DNA of 64,000 nt from contig JBIITN010000005.1 of assembly GCA_044340485.1 (NCBI GenBank), forward strand, positions 1 through 64,000, in the 5' to 3' direction. Numbering within the stretch: the stretch's first letter is position 1; every line of letters begins with the position of its first letter. The position numbers and the translations under genes are program-made. Source of the stretch: UBA2093 sp044340485. Lineage in GTDB: Bacteria; Actinomycetota; Acidimicrobiia; Acidimicrobiales; Ilumatobacteraceae. The notes below the pieces were generated by a model. That model was not told where the DNA came from. It ran no database searches and saw nothing but the letters and a program-made list of their open reading frames with translations. Positions 41,253-51,166 of the stretch are shown one piece after another.

Positions 41253-43472
41253 ATGGGCACCGTCGACCGAGTTCTTCCTTGGAGGCGTCACCACAGCGCC
41301 CCAATTGAAGAACTGGCGCCTCTCCTTGCGTCGTATAGACAGCGTCATCCGCGTGCATCTGTCGAGATGATCAATCGCGCATACGAGACAGCGCGAGTCG
41401 CCCATGCTGCCCAACAGCGATCAAGTGGCGAGTCATATATCAATCATCCAATTGCGGTGGCGCGCATTGTTGCCGATATTGGGCTTGATCACATTTCTCT
41501 AGCGGCAGCGCTGTTGCACGATGCTGTAGAAGACACTGAGATCAGCCTGGATCAAGTGCGAAGCGATTTCGGTGACGAAGTAGCAAATATCGTTGACGGT
41601 GTCACAAAACTAGAACGATTGCAATTTGATTCGCGAGAAGAGCAGCAAGCTGCCACAATGCGCAAAATGTTGGTGGCGATGGCTCGCGACATTCGCGTTC
41701 TCGTGATCAAGCTGGCAGACCGTTTGCACAACATGCGAACTCTTGCTGGCATGCCGCCCGAGAAACAGCAGCGAATTGCACAAGAAACTCTCGACATTTA
41801 CGCACCACTTGCGCACCGTCTCGGCATGCAAGAGATTCGTCAGCAATTAGAAGATTTGTCATTTGCGGCTCTGTACTCCAAGAGATTTGCAGAGTTAGAT
41901 CACCTGGTTTCATCACGAACGCCTGAACGCGACGTGTACATCGCTAAAGCTGTTGCCGAAGTGCGTAACCGTCTCACTGAAGTGAACATCACCGCTGAGG
42001 TCACGGGTCGTGGCAAGCATCTGTGGAGTATCTACGAAAAGATGGTCCAGAAAGACAAGGACTTCAACGAGATCTTCGACCTTGTTGCGCTGAGAATCAT
42101 TGTCGACAACATCCGTGATTGCTATGGCGCGCTTGGTTGTATCCATGGAAAATGGCGGCCAGTGGTGGGGAGATTCAAGGACTACATCGCAATGCCGAAG
42201 TTCAATCTCTACCAGTCATTGCACACAACTGTTATTGGTCCAGAAGGAAAGCCCTTGGAAGTGCAGATTCGTACTCGCGAAATGCATGAGCGCGCCGAAT
42301 GGGGAGTGGCCGCGCACTTTTCGTATAAAAACGGAGCTGACACCACTGACATTGACTGGCTGAACCGCATTATCGACTGGCAGTCAGAAATCAGCGACCC
42401 AGCACAATTTATGGAAAGCCTCAAGTCTGATCTTGAGCAAGAAGAAGTCTTTGTTTTCACTCCCAAAGGTCGTGTCATTACTCTGCCACTTCAATCCACG
42501 CCCGTTGACTTCGCCTATGCAGTACACACAGAAGTGGGGCACAGTTGTGTTGGTGCTCGAGTGAATGGTCGTCTCGTGTCGCTTGAGACTCCGTTGCGCT
42601 CCGGAGATACATGTGAAATCTTCACGTCATCGGTGGAAGATGCTGGTCCATCACGGGATTGGTTGCAGTTTGTTGTGTCGCCGCGCGCACGGAACAAGAT
42701 TCGTCAGTGGTTCAGTCGTGAGCGTCGTGAAGACATGATTGAAGCTGGACGCGATGAACTTACGAGTGAGTTGCGTCGAGAAGGTCTGCCGGTGCAGCGG
42801 ATTTGGAGCTCCGACGCATTTGCTTTGGAACTTGAAAATCTCAACATGTTTGACGTAGAAACGCTTTTTGCCGCAATCGGTGAACATCACGTCTCTGCTC
42901 GAGGTTTCGCTCAACGTATTAGCCGACGCATGCGTAGCGACGATGGGGATGAGCAACTTGCGTTACCTACTCGAGTCGACCGTCCGGATCAACGTCAACG
43001 CGGAACAATAGGAATCCAGGTAGAGGGAATGGACGACGTCCTCGTGCGGTTATCGCGTTGTTGCACGCCCGTTCCTGGCGACGACATCGTTGGTTTTGTC
43101 ACTAAGGGTCGTGGAGTAAGCGTGCATCGAGACGACTGCGCAAACGCTGTTGCGTTAGAAGAAGATCAATCAGCGCGTCTCATCGAGGTGGAATGGTCCG
43201 GGCTGTCTCGTGGCGCTGTGTTTCGTGCCGCAGTGGAGGTTGTGGCGCTTGACCGCAGTCGACTGTTGCGAGATGTTGCAAACGCGCTGTCAGAGCAACA
43301 CGTCAACATCGTGGCATGCAGCACAAATACGGGTGCTGATCGTGTGGCAAAGATGAGATTTGAATTTGAGTTGGCCGACCCCAACCATCTCGAGGCTGTT
43401 TTACGCATGATGAAGTCAATTGATGCGGTGTACGACGCATATCGCATCGTTCCGGGCTCTGGCGGCGACTAG
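41253..43472 (+). CDS. rel: Bifunctional (p)ppGpp synthetase/hydrolase Rel
   Basis: This long RSH enzyme makes and degrades (p)ppGpp in the stringent response. The 739-residue product has the hydrolase HD domain (ALLHDAVEDT, H89-D90), the synthetase domain with GRGKHLWSIYEKM and GRFKDYIAMPKFNLYQSLH, a TGS domain (VFVFTPKGRVITLPL), a Cys-containing zinc-finger region (LSRCCTPVPGDDIVGF), and a C-terminal ACT domain. RFKD rather than EFDD marks the bifunctional Rel/SpoT class. It lies between secF and hisS, close to the mycobacterial order secF-apt-relA. Confidence 0.96.
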   Translation: MGTVDRVLPWRRHHSAPIEELAPLLASYRQRHPRASVEMINRAYETARVAHAAQQRSSGESYINHPIAVARIVADIGLDHISLAAALLHDAVEDTEISLDQVRSDFGDEVANIVDGVTKLERLQFDSREEQQAATMRKMLVAMARDIRVLVIKLADRLHNMRTLAGMPPEKQQRIAQETLDIYAPLAHRLGMQEIRQQLEDLSFAALYSKRFAELDHLVSSRTPERDVYIAKAVAEVRNRLTEVNITAEVTGRGKHLWSIYEKMVQKDKDFNEIFDLVALRIIVDNIRDCYGALGCIHGKWRPVVGRFKDYIAMPKFNLYQSLHTTVIGPEGKPLEVQIRTREMHERAEWGVAAHFSYKNGADTTDIDWLNRIIDWQSEISDPAQFMESLKSDLEQEEVFVFTPKGRVITLPLQSTPVDFAYAVHTEVGHSCVGARVNGRLVSLETPLRSGDTCEIFTSSVEDAGPSRDWLQFVVSPRARNKIRQWFSRERREDMIEAGRDELTSELRREGLPVQRIWSSDAFALELENLNMFDVETLFAAIGEHHVSARGFAQRISRRMRSDDGDEQLALPTRVDRPDQRQRGTIGIQVEGMDDVLVRLSRCCTPVPGDDIVGFVTKGRGVSVHRDDCANAVALEEDQSARLIEVEWSGLSRGAVFRAAVEVVALDRSRLLRDVANALSEQHVNIVACSTNTGADRVAKMRFEFELADPNHLEAVLRMMKSIDAVYDAYRIVPGSGGD

Positions 43473-43475
43473 CCT
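43470..43475 (+). promoter_or_regulatory. -10 box of hisS, using the rel stop codon
   Basis: TAGCCT includes the rel TAG (43470-43472) and lies eight bases before GTG 43484. Confidence 0.45.
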
Positions 43476-43483
43476 CGCACAAC

Positions 43484-44761
43484 GTGCCCACGTTTCGTAC
43501 TCCACCAGGGACTCGCGACATCATGCCGCCCGACGCGCGGCGTTGGCGACGGTTTACTTCGGTTTTTGCCGACACGGTTGAGGCTGCTGGGTATGAGTGC
43601 ATCATCCCGCCGATGTTTGAAGAGATAGGTGTCTTTCAGCGTTTGGGTGATGCGACTGATGTTGTCACCAAAGAAATGTACGACTTCATCGATAAAGGCG
43701 ACCGTCACCTTGCCCTTCGTCCGGAACACACGGCAAGTGTGTGCCGTGCCTTTGCAGAGCATCGACCAATCGTGCCGTGGAAAGTGTGGTACTCGGGTTC
43801 GAATTTTCGATACGAAAAAGCACAAGCTGGTCGCTATCGCCAGTTCGACCAGGTGGGTGTCGAAGTGCTGGGTGTTGATGACGCCCTCCTTGATGTTGAG
43901 GTAATTGTTCTTGGATGGGAGTTCTTCCAACGCGTCGGTCTTCGGGATCTGACATTGATGGTGAACTCGTTGGGCGATGCAGGTGATCGAGATCGTTATG
44001 TCTCAGCGTTACGGGACTATTTCAATCAACATCGAGATGCGTTGTCTGAAGAGGCACAGGTCACTCTTGAACGGAATCCATTGCGTGTTCTTGATTCCAA
44101 ACGCGATGCTGATCGCAACATCATCAATAATGCGCCCACCATCGCATCGTTTTTAAGCGATGATGCGGCGGCACATTTCACGCAGGTGTGCCAGGGCCTC
44201 ACCTCGCTCGACGTACCGTTTGTGGTGAATGAGCGATTAGTTCGAGGTCTTGACTACTACCGACGTACGACGTTTGAATACGTATCGGGAGCACTGTCAA
44301 GTGCGCAAAATGCTGTCGGTGGCGGTGGACGCTATGACGGGTTAGTGGAAGACCTCGGAGGCCCAGCGACGCCTGGCATTGGCTTTGCATTAGGTGTTGA
44401 TCGCTCACTTCTTGCGTGTGACGCCGAAGGTGTGTTTGCAGAAGGCGCAGGCATTATCGATGCTTTCATTATTGATGTTGTCGATGGGCAAACAGCACTG
44501 TCATTGACCACGTCTTTGCGACATGCCGGTTTTGTGGTCGACCGAGGATTTGATGGACGCAGTATGAAGTCACAAATGAAAGCAGCCGACAGAGCAGGGT
44601 CGAGATGTGCTGTCATCATCGGTGGCGATGAACACGCGGCAGGCGCATGCACGGTGCGTGATTTGACCACATCGGAACAAATCACAATCCAACAATCAGA
44701 GTTGGCAAATCACCTCGCTACTGTGGTGGGCTCGCGTACCCCTCGGAGGCCTTCATCATGA
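43484..44761 (+). CDS. hisS: Histidyl-tRNA synthetase
   Basis: The 425-residue class II synthetase has motif 1 PPMFEEIGVFQRLGD, motif 2 SGSNFRYEKAQAGRYRQFDQ, the histidine-specific RGLDYYRRTTFEY and GGGGRYDGLVEDLGG, motif 3 GIGFALGVDR, and a C-terminal anticodon domain. It starts with GTG and overlaps aspS by four bases. hisS-aspS is a conserved pair. Confidence 0.96.
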   Translation: MPTFRTPPGTRDIMPPDARRWRRFTSVFADTVEAAGYECIIPPMFEEIGVFQRLGDATDVVTKEMYDFIDKGDRHLALRPEHTASVCRAFAEHRPIVPWKVWYSGSNFRYEKAQAGRYRQFDQVGVEVLGVDDALLDVEVIVLGWEFFQRVGLRDLTLMVNSLGDAGDRDRYVSALRDYFNQHRDALSEEAQVTLERNPLRVLDSKRDADRNIINNAPTIASFLSDDAAAHFTQVCQGLTSLDVPFVVNERLVRGLDYYRRTTFEYVSGALSSAQNAVGGGGRYDGLVEDLGGPATPGIGFALGVDRSLLACDAEGVFAEGAGIIDAFIIDVVDGQTALSLTTSLRHAGFVVDRGFDGRSMKSQMKAADRAGSRCAVIIGGDEHAAGACTVRDLTTSEQITIQQSELANHLATVVGSRTPRRPSS

Positions 44762-46521
44762 CATCGACATCGTTACGAACACATCGTTGCGGTGACCTTC
44801 GCGAATCAGACATTGGCACTGTTGTGTCCGTATGTGGTTGGGTGGGTCGTCGACGCGAACACGGCGAACATCTTGCTTTTGTGGATCTTCGGGATTATTC
44901 GGGCATCATCCAGTGTGTTGTCGACAACAGTGTGGACGTTCGCAGCGAGTACGTCATTCGCATCACGGGCACAGTTCGTGAACGCCCAGAGGGCACTACG
45001 AATGCCACTATTGCAACTGGCGCGATCGAAATTGGTGACTGCTCGGTGGAGGTTCTCAACACCGCTGAAGCTCCGCCATTTCCTATCGATGCTCGCGCCG
45101 ATGATGTTGATGAATCAATTCGGTTGCGCTATCGCTACCTCGACATTCGTCGTGAACGCATGCAGCGGAATCTGCGCGTTCGTGCTGCCGTGAATAGCGC
45201 GATTCGTCAGGCGATGGAAGGTAATGGCTTTGTTGAAGTCGAAACTCCGTTCCTGATGCCCTCAACTCCTGAGGGTGCGCGCGAATTTCTTGTGCCGTCT
45301 CGAAAAGAACCCGGTTCGTTTTTTGCGTTACCGCAGTCACCCCAATTGTGGAAGCAGTTGCTAATGGTTGCTGGTATTGATCGTTACTATCAAATTGCGC
45401 GCTGTCTTCGCGATGAAGACTTGCGAGCCGATCGCCAGTATGAATTCATGCAATTAGATGCTGAAATGTCGTTTGTATCTCAAGACGATGTGCTCGAGTG
45501 CATCGGAGATGCGGTCCGCGCTGCAGCTGAAGCAGTTACCGGAGAGCGAATCCCACCTATTGAGCGGATCACGTGGCGTGAAGCGATGGAGCGTTTCGGT
45601 GTTGACAAACCCGACCTGCGCTTTGGTATGGAACTTGTCGAGTTGACCGATATTTTCTCTGCAACAGAGTTCAAAGCGTTTGCTGGAGCAAAATCGATCA
45701 AAGCAATTTGTGTTGATGCGGCGACCTACCCCGAACAAGCAAGTTCTGGACGTAACAAACTCGATGCCCTCACTGATCGTGCCAAGAAGATCGGGGCTAA
45801 AGGTCTTGTGTGGATGAAAATTGGCGAAGGCGGCGCAATCGATTCACCGGTCGCAAAATTCTTGTCAAGTGAAGAGCAAGCTCAGATTTTGTCTCGTACC
45901 TCGGCAGTAGCCGGTGACCTCGTATTGATTGTTGCCGACGAGTGGGACACAACATGTGAAGTGCTTGGTCATCTTCGTAATGATCTTGGTCGCCCGCCAG
46001 TGCATGTTGGACCATTCCGATATGTATGGGTCACAGAATTCCCATTGTTTGTGGGAGTAGATCCGATCTCGGGTCGACCACGTCCGGGTCATCACCCTTT
46101 TTGCCACCCTCATCCTGACGACCTTGACAAGTTCGAGACAGATCCATTGTCAGTGCGCGCGCTTGCCTACGACCTGGTGTTAAATGGTTGGGAACTTGGT
46201 TCCGGTTCGATTCGAATTCACGAACCAGAACTGCAACGTCGAGTGTTCAATCAACTTGGTATTTCCGATGACGAAGCAGATAAGCGTTTCGGTTTCTTTT
46301 TGCAGCCGTTTAAATTCGGTGCCCCTCCGCATGGGGGATTTGCATTTGGTATCGATCGTCTCACGGCAATTTTGGCTGGTGAAGAGAACATTCGCGAAGT
46401 GATTGCGTTTCCAAAGACTCAAAGCGGTGCAGATCCGATGACAAATGCTCCGACACCAGTTGAGCCAGAACAGCTAGCGGAACTCGGATTGCGATTATTG
46501 CCGCCTCCAGTGACGTCGTAA
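44758..46521 (+). CDS. aspS: Aspartyl-tRNA synthetase
   Basis: The 587-residue product is a bacterial-type AspRS: an N-terminal OB fold, core motifs with ETPFLMPSTPEGAREFLVPSRK written as two blocks, LPQSPQLWKQLLMVAG, RCLRDEDLRADRQYEFMQLD, a bacterial GAD insertion (about 290-420), and GGFAFGIDRLTAILAG. GGAGG precedes the start. Whether it is discriminating for tRNA-Asp or also charges tRNA-Asn cannot be decided by eye. Confidence 0.96.
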   Translation: MTSTSLRTHRCGDLRESDIGTVVSVCGWVGRRREHGEHLAFVDLRDYSGIIQCVVDNSVDVRSEYVIRITGTVRERPEGTTNATIATGAIEIGDCSVEVLNTAEAPPFPIDARADDVDESIRLRYRYLDIRRERMQRNLRVRAAVNSAIRQAMEGNGFVEVETPFLMPSTPEGAREFLVPSRKEPGSFFALPQSPQLWKQLLMVAGIDRYYQIARCLRDEDLRADRQYEFMQLDAEMSFVSQDDVLECIGDAVRAAAEAVTGERIPPIERITWREAMERFGVDKPDLRFGMELVELTDIFSATEFKAFAGAKSIKAICVDAATYPEQASSGRNKLDALTDRAKKIGAKGLVWMKIGEGGAIDSPVAKFLSSEEQAQILSRTSAVAGDLVLIVADEWDTTCEVLGHLRNDLGRPPVHVGPFRYVWVTEFPLFVGVDPISGRPRPGHHPFCHPHPDDLDKFETDPLSVRALAYDLVLNGWELGSGSIRIHEPELQRRVFNQLGISDDEADKRFGFFLQPFKFGAPPHGGFAFGIDRLTAILAGEENIREVIAFPKTQSGADPMTNAPTPVEPEQLAELGLRLLPPPVTS

Positions 46522-46532
46522 GGTGACACACA

Positions 46533-47792
46533 ATGGCTGATGTCGAAGATCTGTTTACGGCAGCAGCCACAGAACGGTTGCGTTCGCGCTCACCACTTGC
46601 AGCGCGTCTTCGGCCAACACACATCGACGAAATAGTTGGCCAACAACACGTTGTAGGACGTGGGAAGCCTCTTCGAGTTCTGATCGAAAAAGACGCACTC
46701 ACATCAATGATCTTGTGGGGTCCTCCGGGTACGGGCAAGACCACAATCGCTGAGGTAATCGCGCGAACGACGAATCAGCACTTCGTGCGTATGTCTGCTG
46801 TCACCGCGGGTGTAAAAGACATACGTGAAGTAGTCGATGCGGCACGGCAACGTCTTGGACAAAATGGCCAAAGCACGTTGGTGTTTGTCGATGAGATTCA
46901 TCGTTTCTCTAGTACTCAACAAGACGCATTGTTGCCATCAGTCGAGGAAGGATTGATCACGCTGATTGGCGCCACCACCGAGAACCCGACATTTCAGGTG
47001 AATGCGGCGTTGCGAAGCAGATCGACTTTGTTTCGCCTCGAGCCCTTGTCGTTTGACGATGTAGTAGCCCTGTTGCAACGAGGTTTATTAGCGGAAGGAA
47101 AGAATGCGAGCACCGACGTTCTCGCAATTATCGCTGACAAATGCGGCGGTGATGGACGACAAGCACTCACTGCCTTAGAGGTGGCGTGTGCACTCACTAC
47201 CTCGGGTGAAGTAGAAATGGATCATGCTCACGCTGCGCTGTCGGCTAGCGCATTGCGATATGGGCGTGATGATCACTACGACGTTATTTCCGCCTTCATC
47301 AAAAGCATTCGCGCTTCCGATGTCGATGCAGGCATTCATTGGCTCGCACGGATGTTGGAATCGGGTGAGGACGCACGGTTCATTGCTCGACGACTCGTGA
47401 TACTTGCAAGTGAAGACATTGGTGAAGCCGATCCCACGTCACTTGTCATTGCCACCTCCGCCGCACATGCACTTGAGGTGGTGGGATTACCAGAGGCTCA
47501 ACTGAATCTTGCACAGGCAGTGGTTCATCTTGCACGAGCGCCAAAAAGCAATGCAGTGGCCCAAGCTATTTGGACGGCTCGCGAGGATGTGCGAAACGGG
47601 CGCATTGGAGAGGTGCCAGCGCATCTACGGGACGCGCATTATTCCGGTGCGTCAGATCTTGGTCACGGTGTGGGTTATGTGTCGGCCCATGTTGACGCCC
47701 AAAAAGCTAGTGAATTGTCGTATCTTCCCGATGAATTACGTGATGTCAGGTACTACCGTGGAGAAGATGAAGCCCGTGTTGACTTGGTCTGA
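46533..47792 (+). CDS. rarA: Replication-associated recombination protein A (RarA/MgsA)
   Basis: RarA is a AAA+ ATPase linked to stalled forks, related to clamp loaders. The 419-residue product has LRPTHIDEIVGQQHVVG, Walker A GPPGTGKTTIAE, Walker B LVFVDEIHRFSSTQQDALLP, GATTENPTFQVNAALRSR, and the C-terminal tetramer domain with LGHGVGYVSAHVDAQ. AAGGTG precedes the ATG. It lies in the aspS-rarA-alaS order common in actinobacteria. Confidence 0.94.
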   Translation: MADVEDLFTAAATERLRSRSPLAARLRPTHIDEIVGQQHVVGRGKPLRVLIEKDALTSMILWGPPGTGKTTIAEVIARTTNQHFVRMSAVTAGVKDIREVVDAARQRLGQNGQSTLVFVDEIHRFSSTQQDALLPSVEEGLITLIGATTENPTFQVNAALRSRSTLFRLEPLSFDDVVALLQRGLLAEGKNASTDVLAIIADKCGGDGRQALTALEVACALTTSGEVEMDHAHAALSASALRYGRDDHYDVISAFIKSIRASDVDAGIHWLARMLESGEDARFIARRLVILASEDIGEADPTSLVIATSAAHALEVVGLPEAQLNLAQAVVHLARAPKSNAVAQAIWTAREDVRNGRIGEVPAHLRDAHYSGASDLGHGVGYVSAHVDAQKASELSYLPDELRDVRYYRGEDEARVDLV

Positions 47793-47816
47793 GACTCAGA
47801 CTGGGTGGTACTCGTA

Positions 47817-48047
47817 ATGCGTCGTCTGGTGTGGTTTGTTTCTGGAATTGTGGCTGGAATTTCAGCGTTTGTATGGGCGAAGAAAAAGATCGCGGTCGCT
47901 ACCGAGATGGTGTCACCGGCTGGCATTCGGCGTCGTACGGCTGCAAAATTTCGTTCGCTTCCGACACGTACCAAAGACGCAATACATGCAGGTCGAGTTG
48001 CCTTTAATAGTAAGGCTCAACAATCCCCGCGTGGGCGCCAGCGGTAG
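47817..48047 (+). CDS. Small single-span membrane protein
   Basis: From ATG 47817 the product is 76 residues: one N-terminal membrane helix (RRLVWFVSGIVAGISAFVW), then a strongly basic tail with MVSPAGIRRRTAAKF. I do not recognise a characterised family, but short membrane proteins of this kind often sit just upstream of alaS in actinobacteria. GTG 47805 is an alternative start. Its TAG stop forms part of the alaS -10 box. Confidence 0.65.
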   Translation: MRRLVWFVSGIVAGISAFVWAKKKIAVATEMVSPAGIRRRTAAKFRSLPTRTKDAIHAGRVAFNSKAQQSPRGRQR

Positions 48048-48050
48048 TAT
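48045..48050 (+). promoter_or_regulatory. -10 box of alaS, using the upstream stop codon
   Basis: TAGTAT includes the TAG stop of the small membrane protein and lies nine bases before ATG 48060. Confidence 0.45.
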
Positions 48051-48059
48051 TTCTTTCTC

Positions 48060-50693
48060 ATGACAGCTCGTTCATCGCAAGTAACACAACCACGTACTGC
48101 TGATGAATTGCGTGGCGCATTTCAGTCGTTTTTCGCTGAACGTGGCCACACGGTGGTGCCGTCAGCGAGTCTGATTCCACACGACCCGACACTTCTGTTC
48201 ACGGTCGCCGGAATGGTGCCATTCAAGCCGTATTTCATCGGCGATGAGGTAGCCCCGTACAACCGCGCTGTGAGCGTACAAAAGTGCGTACGCGCTGGTG
48301 GTAAGCACAACGACCTTGATGACGTTGGTCGCACCAAACGACATCTTGTGTTTTTTGAAATGCTGGGCAACTTCAGTTTTGGTGACTATTTCAAAAGTGA
48401 CGCAATCCCTTGGTCGTGGGAGTTGGTAACTGAAGTTTTTGGTTTTGACGGTGACCAACTGTGGATCACTGTCCATGACAGTGACGAGGAAGCCGAACAA
48501 ATTTGGCATGAGGTGGTTGGCGTTCCCATGGAACGCATTCAGCGACTTGGCGACAAAGACAATTTCTGGCAAGCCGGTGACACCGGACCATGTGGTCCGT
48601 GTTCAGAGATCCACATTGATCGAGGTGCAGCGTATGGACCAGATGGTGGTCCACTACATGACCCGCAAGGTGATCGGTTCCTAGAGTTTTGGAACTTGGT
48701 GTTCATGCAGTACGACCAGGCAAAAGATGGCAGTCGAACGCCTTTGCCGCGACCCAGCATTGATACAGGTGCAGGTCTTGAACGCATTCTCGCTCTGCGT
48801 CAACGAGTGGATTCGGTATGGGAAACAGACGTGCTGTTCCCACTTGTCGAACAAGCTCAATCAGCAACAGGTGCGACGTACAGAGCTGGTGATTATGAAG
48901 ACCGCAGTAGTTTTAGTTTGAGAGTGCTTGCCGAACACGCGCGCTCGGCCACAATGCTGATCAACGACGGGGTGTTCCCATCAAATGAGAACCGTGGCTA
49001 TGTATTGCGTCGCATTATCCGTCGTGCAGTACGTCATGCTTTTTTGCTTGGTACTGAAAAACTCGTATTGCCGTCTATTGCAGAAACAGCAATTGATGTC
49101 ATGGGTAATGCTTATCCAGACCTGCGCACAAACAGAGACTTCATTGTGGGTGTGGTCACGAAAGAAGAAGAGCGCTTCCGTCATACCTTAAAGACAGGAC
49201 TATCCATTCTTGAAGACGACATTGTTGCCGGAAAAGGAACCTTGTCGGGTAGCGCCACTTTTCTCTTGCACGACACATACGGCTTTCCTTTGGAATTGAC
49301 CCAGGAAATTGCTGGTGAACGAGGGGTATCTGTTGATGTCGATGGCTTTGAGAAAGAGATGGCATCACAACGCAAACGCGCTAAAGACGCTCGTAAATCT
49401 GGTCGCTCTGACGGAGATCGGGTCGAGGCGTATCGCTCAATTTTGGAAGAACATGGCCAGACAGAGTTCGTTGGGTACATCCGTGACACCGCAGAGGCAA
49501 CGGTAATCGCTGTATTAGATGGCGATGATGGTTGTGTTGAAGTATTTCTTGATCACACGCCGTTTTATGCCGAAAGCGGTGGGCAGGTTGGTGACACTGG
49601 AACACTCGCTTCACAGGGAGTGGTTGCAGAAGTTATTGATACCACTTTTGCATTGCCGGGATTACGTCGTCACGTGTGTCGGGTGACATCGGGCGAGATG
49701 GTGGAAGGCCATGTCGTTAATGCGACGATCAATGTGGCAGCGAGAAACGCAACGCGTCGCAATCACACCGGCACGCACGTCTTGCACTGGGCACTGCGAA
49801 AAGTTCTCGGTGAACATGTGAAGCAAGCAGGATCATTAGTTGCTCCCGATCGTTTGCGTTTCGACTTCAGCCATTACGCGGCACTCACACCTGAAGAAAT
49901 ACATCGAATTGAGCAACTTGCAAATAACGAAGTTCTGTCAAATTCGGCTGTTGATTCTTTCGAGACTTCAAAAGATGAGGCAATGGCAGCAGGTGCCATT
50001 GCTTTCTTTGGTGATAAGTACGGTGACGTTGTTCGAGTCTTGCGCGCGGGTAACAGTATTGAATTGTGTGGAGGCACGCACGTTCGTGCAACCGGCGACA
50101 TTGGAACAATCAAGATTGTCTCGGAGGGTTCGATTGGCTCTAACTTGCGCCGTATTGAAGCTGTCACCGGAGAAGGATCTGTTGCACTGGTACAGCGATA
50201 TGAGTCGCTTCTAGCCGAGACTGCACAACTAGTTGGTACGAAACCAGACGAGGTTGTAGCTGGTGTGCAAAAACGCATGGAAGATATGAAGGCGTTGCAA
50301 GATGAAATTAAAACCCTTCGTGCTCAACTTGCTTCTGGGCGCGCAGGTGAACTTGCAGATTCAGCCGAACAAGGTGTTGTCGTAACACGAGTGGATGGCA
50401 TGAGTCCAGGCGACCTGCGTGATTTAGCAGTTGCAATTCGTCAAAAGAATGTTTCCATCGTTGTGCTCGGCGGTGTCACAGATACCGGGGGTGTGTCGTT
50501 GGTATCTGCAATTGGACCCGGAGTATCAGGTGCTGCCGGCGACATCATCAAAGATGCAGCTAAAGCAGTCGGTGGAGGTGGGGGCGGAAAAGGCGATGTG
50601 GCAACGGCCGGTGGCAAAAATCCAGCCGCTCTTGATGAAGCACTGCAGATAGCAAAAACAACTGCACTTGTTGCGATCTCTGGGAGCAAATAA
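48060..50693 (+). CDS. alaS: Alanyl-tRNA synthetase
   Basis: The 877-residue product is full-length AlaRS: RGAFQSFFAERGHTVVPSAS at the N-terminus, the aminoacylation core with GTPE-type GDTGPCGPCSEIHID, the editing domain with RNHTGTHVLHWAL and SIELCGGTHVRATGDIG, and the C-Ala domain ending AVGGGGGGKGDVATAGGKNP. Zinc-site residues of the editing domain (HxxxH, CxxxH) are intact. ruvX follows after five bases. Confidence 0.97.
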   Translation: MTARSSQVTQPRTADELRGAFQSFFAERGHTVVPSASLIPHDPTLLFTVAGMVPFKPYFIGDEVAPYNRAVSVQKCVRAGGKHNDLDDVGRTKRHLVFFEMLGNFSFGDYFKSDAIPWSWELVTEVFGFDGDQLWITVHDSDEEAEQIWHEVVGVPMERIQRLGDKDNFWQAGDTGPCGPCSEIHIDRGAAYGPDGGPLHDPQGDRFLEFWNLVFMQYDQAKDGSRTPLPRPSIDTGAGLERILALRQRVDSVWETDVLFPLVEQAQSATGATYRAGDYEDRSSFSLRVLAEHARSATMLINDGVFPSNENRGYVLRRIIRRAVRHAFLLGTEKLVLPSIAETAIDVMGNAYPDLRTNRDFIVGVVTKEEERFRHTLKTGLSILEDDIVAGKGTLSGSATFLLHDTYGFPLELTQEIAGERGVSVDVDGFEKEMASQRKRAKDARKSGRSDGDRVEAYRSILEEHGQTEFVGYIRDTAEATVIAVLDGDDGCVEVFLDHTPFYAESGGQVGDTGTLASQGVVAEVIDTTFALPGLRRHVCRVTSGEMVEGHVVNATINVAARNATRRNHTGTHVLHWALRKVLGEHVKQAGSLVAPDRLRFDFSHYAALTPEEIHRIEQLANNEVLSNSAVDSFETSKDEAMAAGAIAFFGDKYGDVVRVLRAGNSIELCGGTHVRATGDIGTIKIVSEGSIGSNLRRIEAVTGEGSVALVQRYESLLAETAQLVGTKPDEVVAGVQKRMEDMKALQDEIKTLRAQLASGRAGELADSAEQGVVVTRVDGMSPGDLRDLAVAIRQKNVSIVVLGGVTDTGGVSLVSAIGPGVSGAAGDIIKDAAKAVGGGGGGKGDVATAGGKNPAALDEALQIAKTTALVAISGSK

Positions 50694-50698
50694 AGATC

Positions 50699-51166
50699 GT
50701 GCGCGTTCTCGGACTTGACCTCGGCGCTAAGCGCATCGGGGTCGCAGTCTCTGATCGAAGCGGAACTATCGCATCCCCGCTATGTGTTATTCAACGTGCG
50801 AAATCGCGCGCTGAAGATCACCGTCAGATTGCCAAACTTGTGGTGGATGAGGAAGTCGTCGCCATTGTGATTGGTTTACCACTCACGCTGAAAGGCGAAT
50901 GGGGCCGTGCGGCGGTGCTTGCCAAGACTGAAGCAGACGAACTCACTACCGTGGTGGATGTGCCCATCATGCTCCATGACGAAAGATTCACCACAGTGAC
51001 CGCGGAAGCGGCGTTGATGGAAGCACGTATGCGCGCTGACGCCAGACGTCGACTGGTCGACAAGATTGCAGCGGCAGTGATGCTCCAGTCATGGTTAGAG
51101 TCACAACGTCACGAAGCAGAACGTCACGAAGTAGAACGCAATAGTCCTTCAGACGGTGATGCATAG
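50699..51166 (+). CDS. ruvX: Putative pre-16S rRNA nuclease (RuvX/YqgF)
   Basis: The 155-residue RNase H-fold protein has GLDLGAKRIGVAVSDRSGT, IGLPLTLKGEWG, and HDERFTTVTAEAALMEA, with a final Asp in LVDKIAAAVML. YqgF matures the 16S rRNA 5' end in E. coli. Its last codons contain two copies of the 11-mer acgtcacgaag (RHEAERHEVER). It overlaps mltG by one base and follows alaS as in mycobacteria. Confidence 0.92.
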   Translation: MRVLGLDLGAKRIGVAVSDRSGTIASPLCVIQRAKSRAEDHRQIAKLVVDEEVVAIVIGLPLTLKGEWGRAAVLAKTEADELTTVVDVPIMLHDERFTTVTAEAALMEARMRADARRRLVDKIAAAVMLQSWLESQRHEAERHEVERNSPSDGDA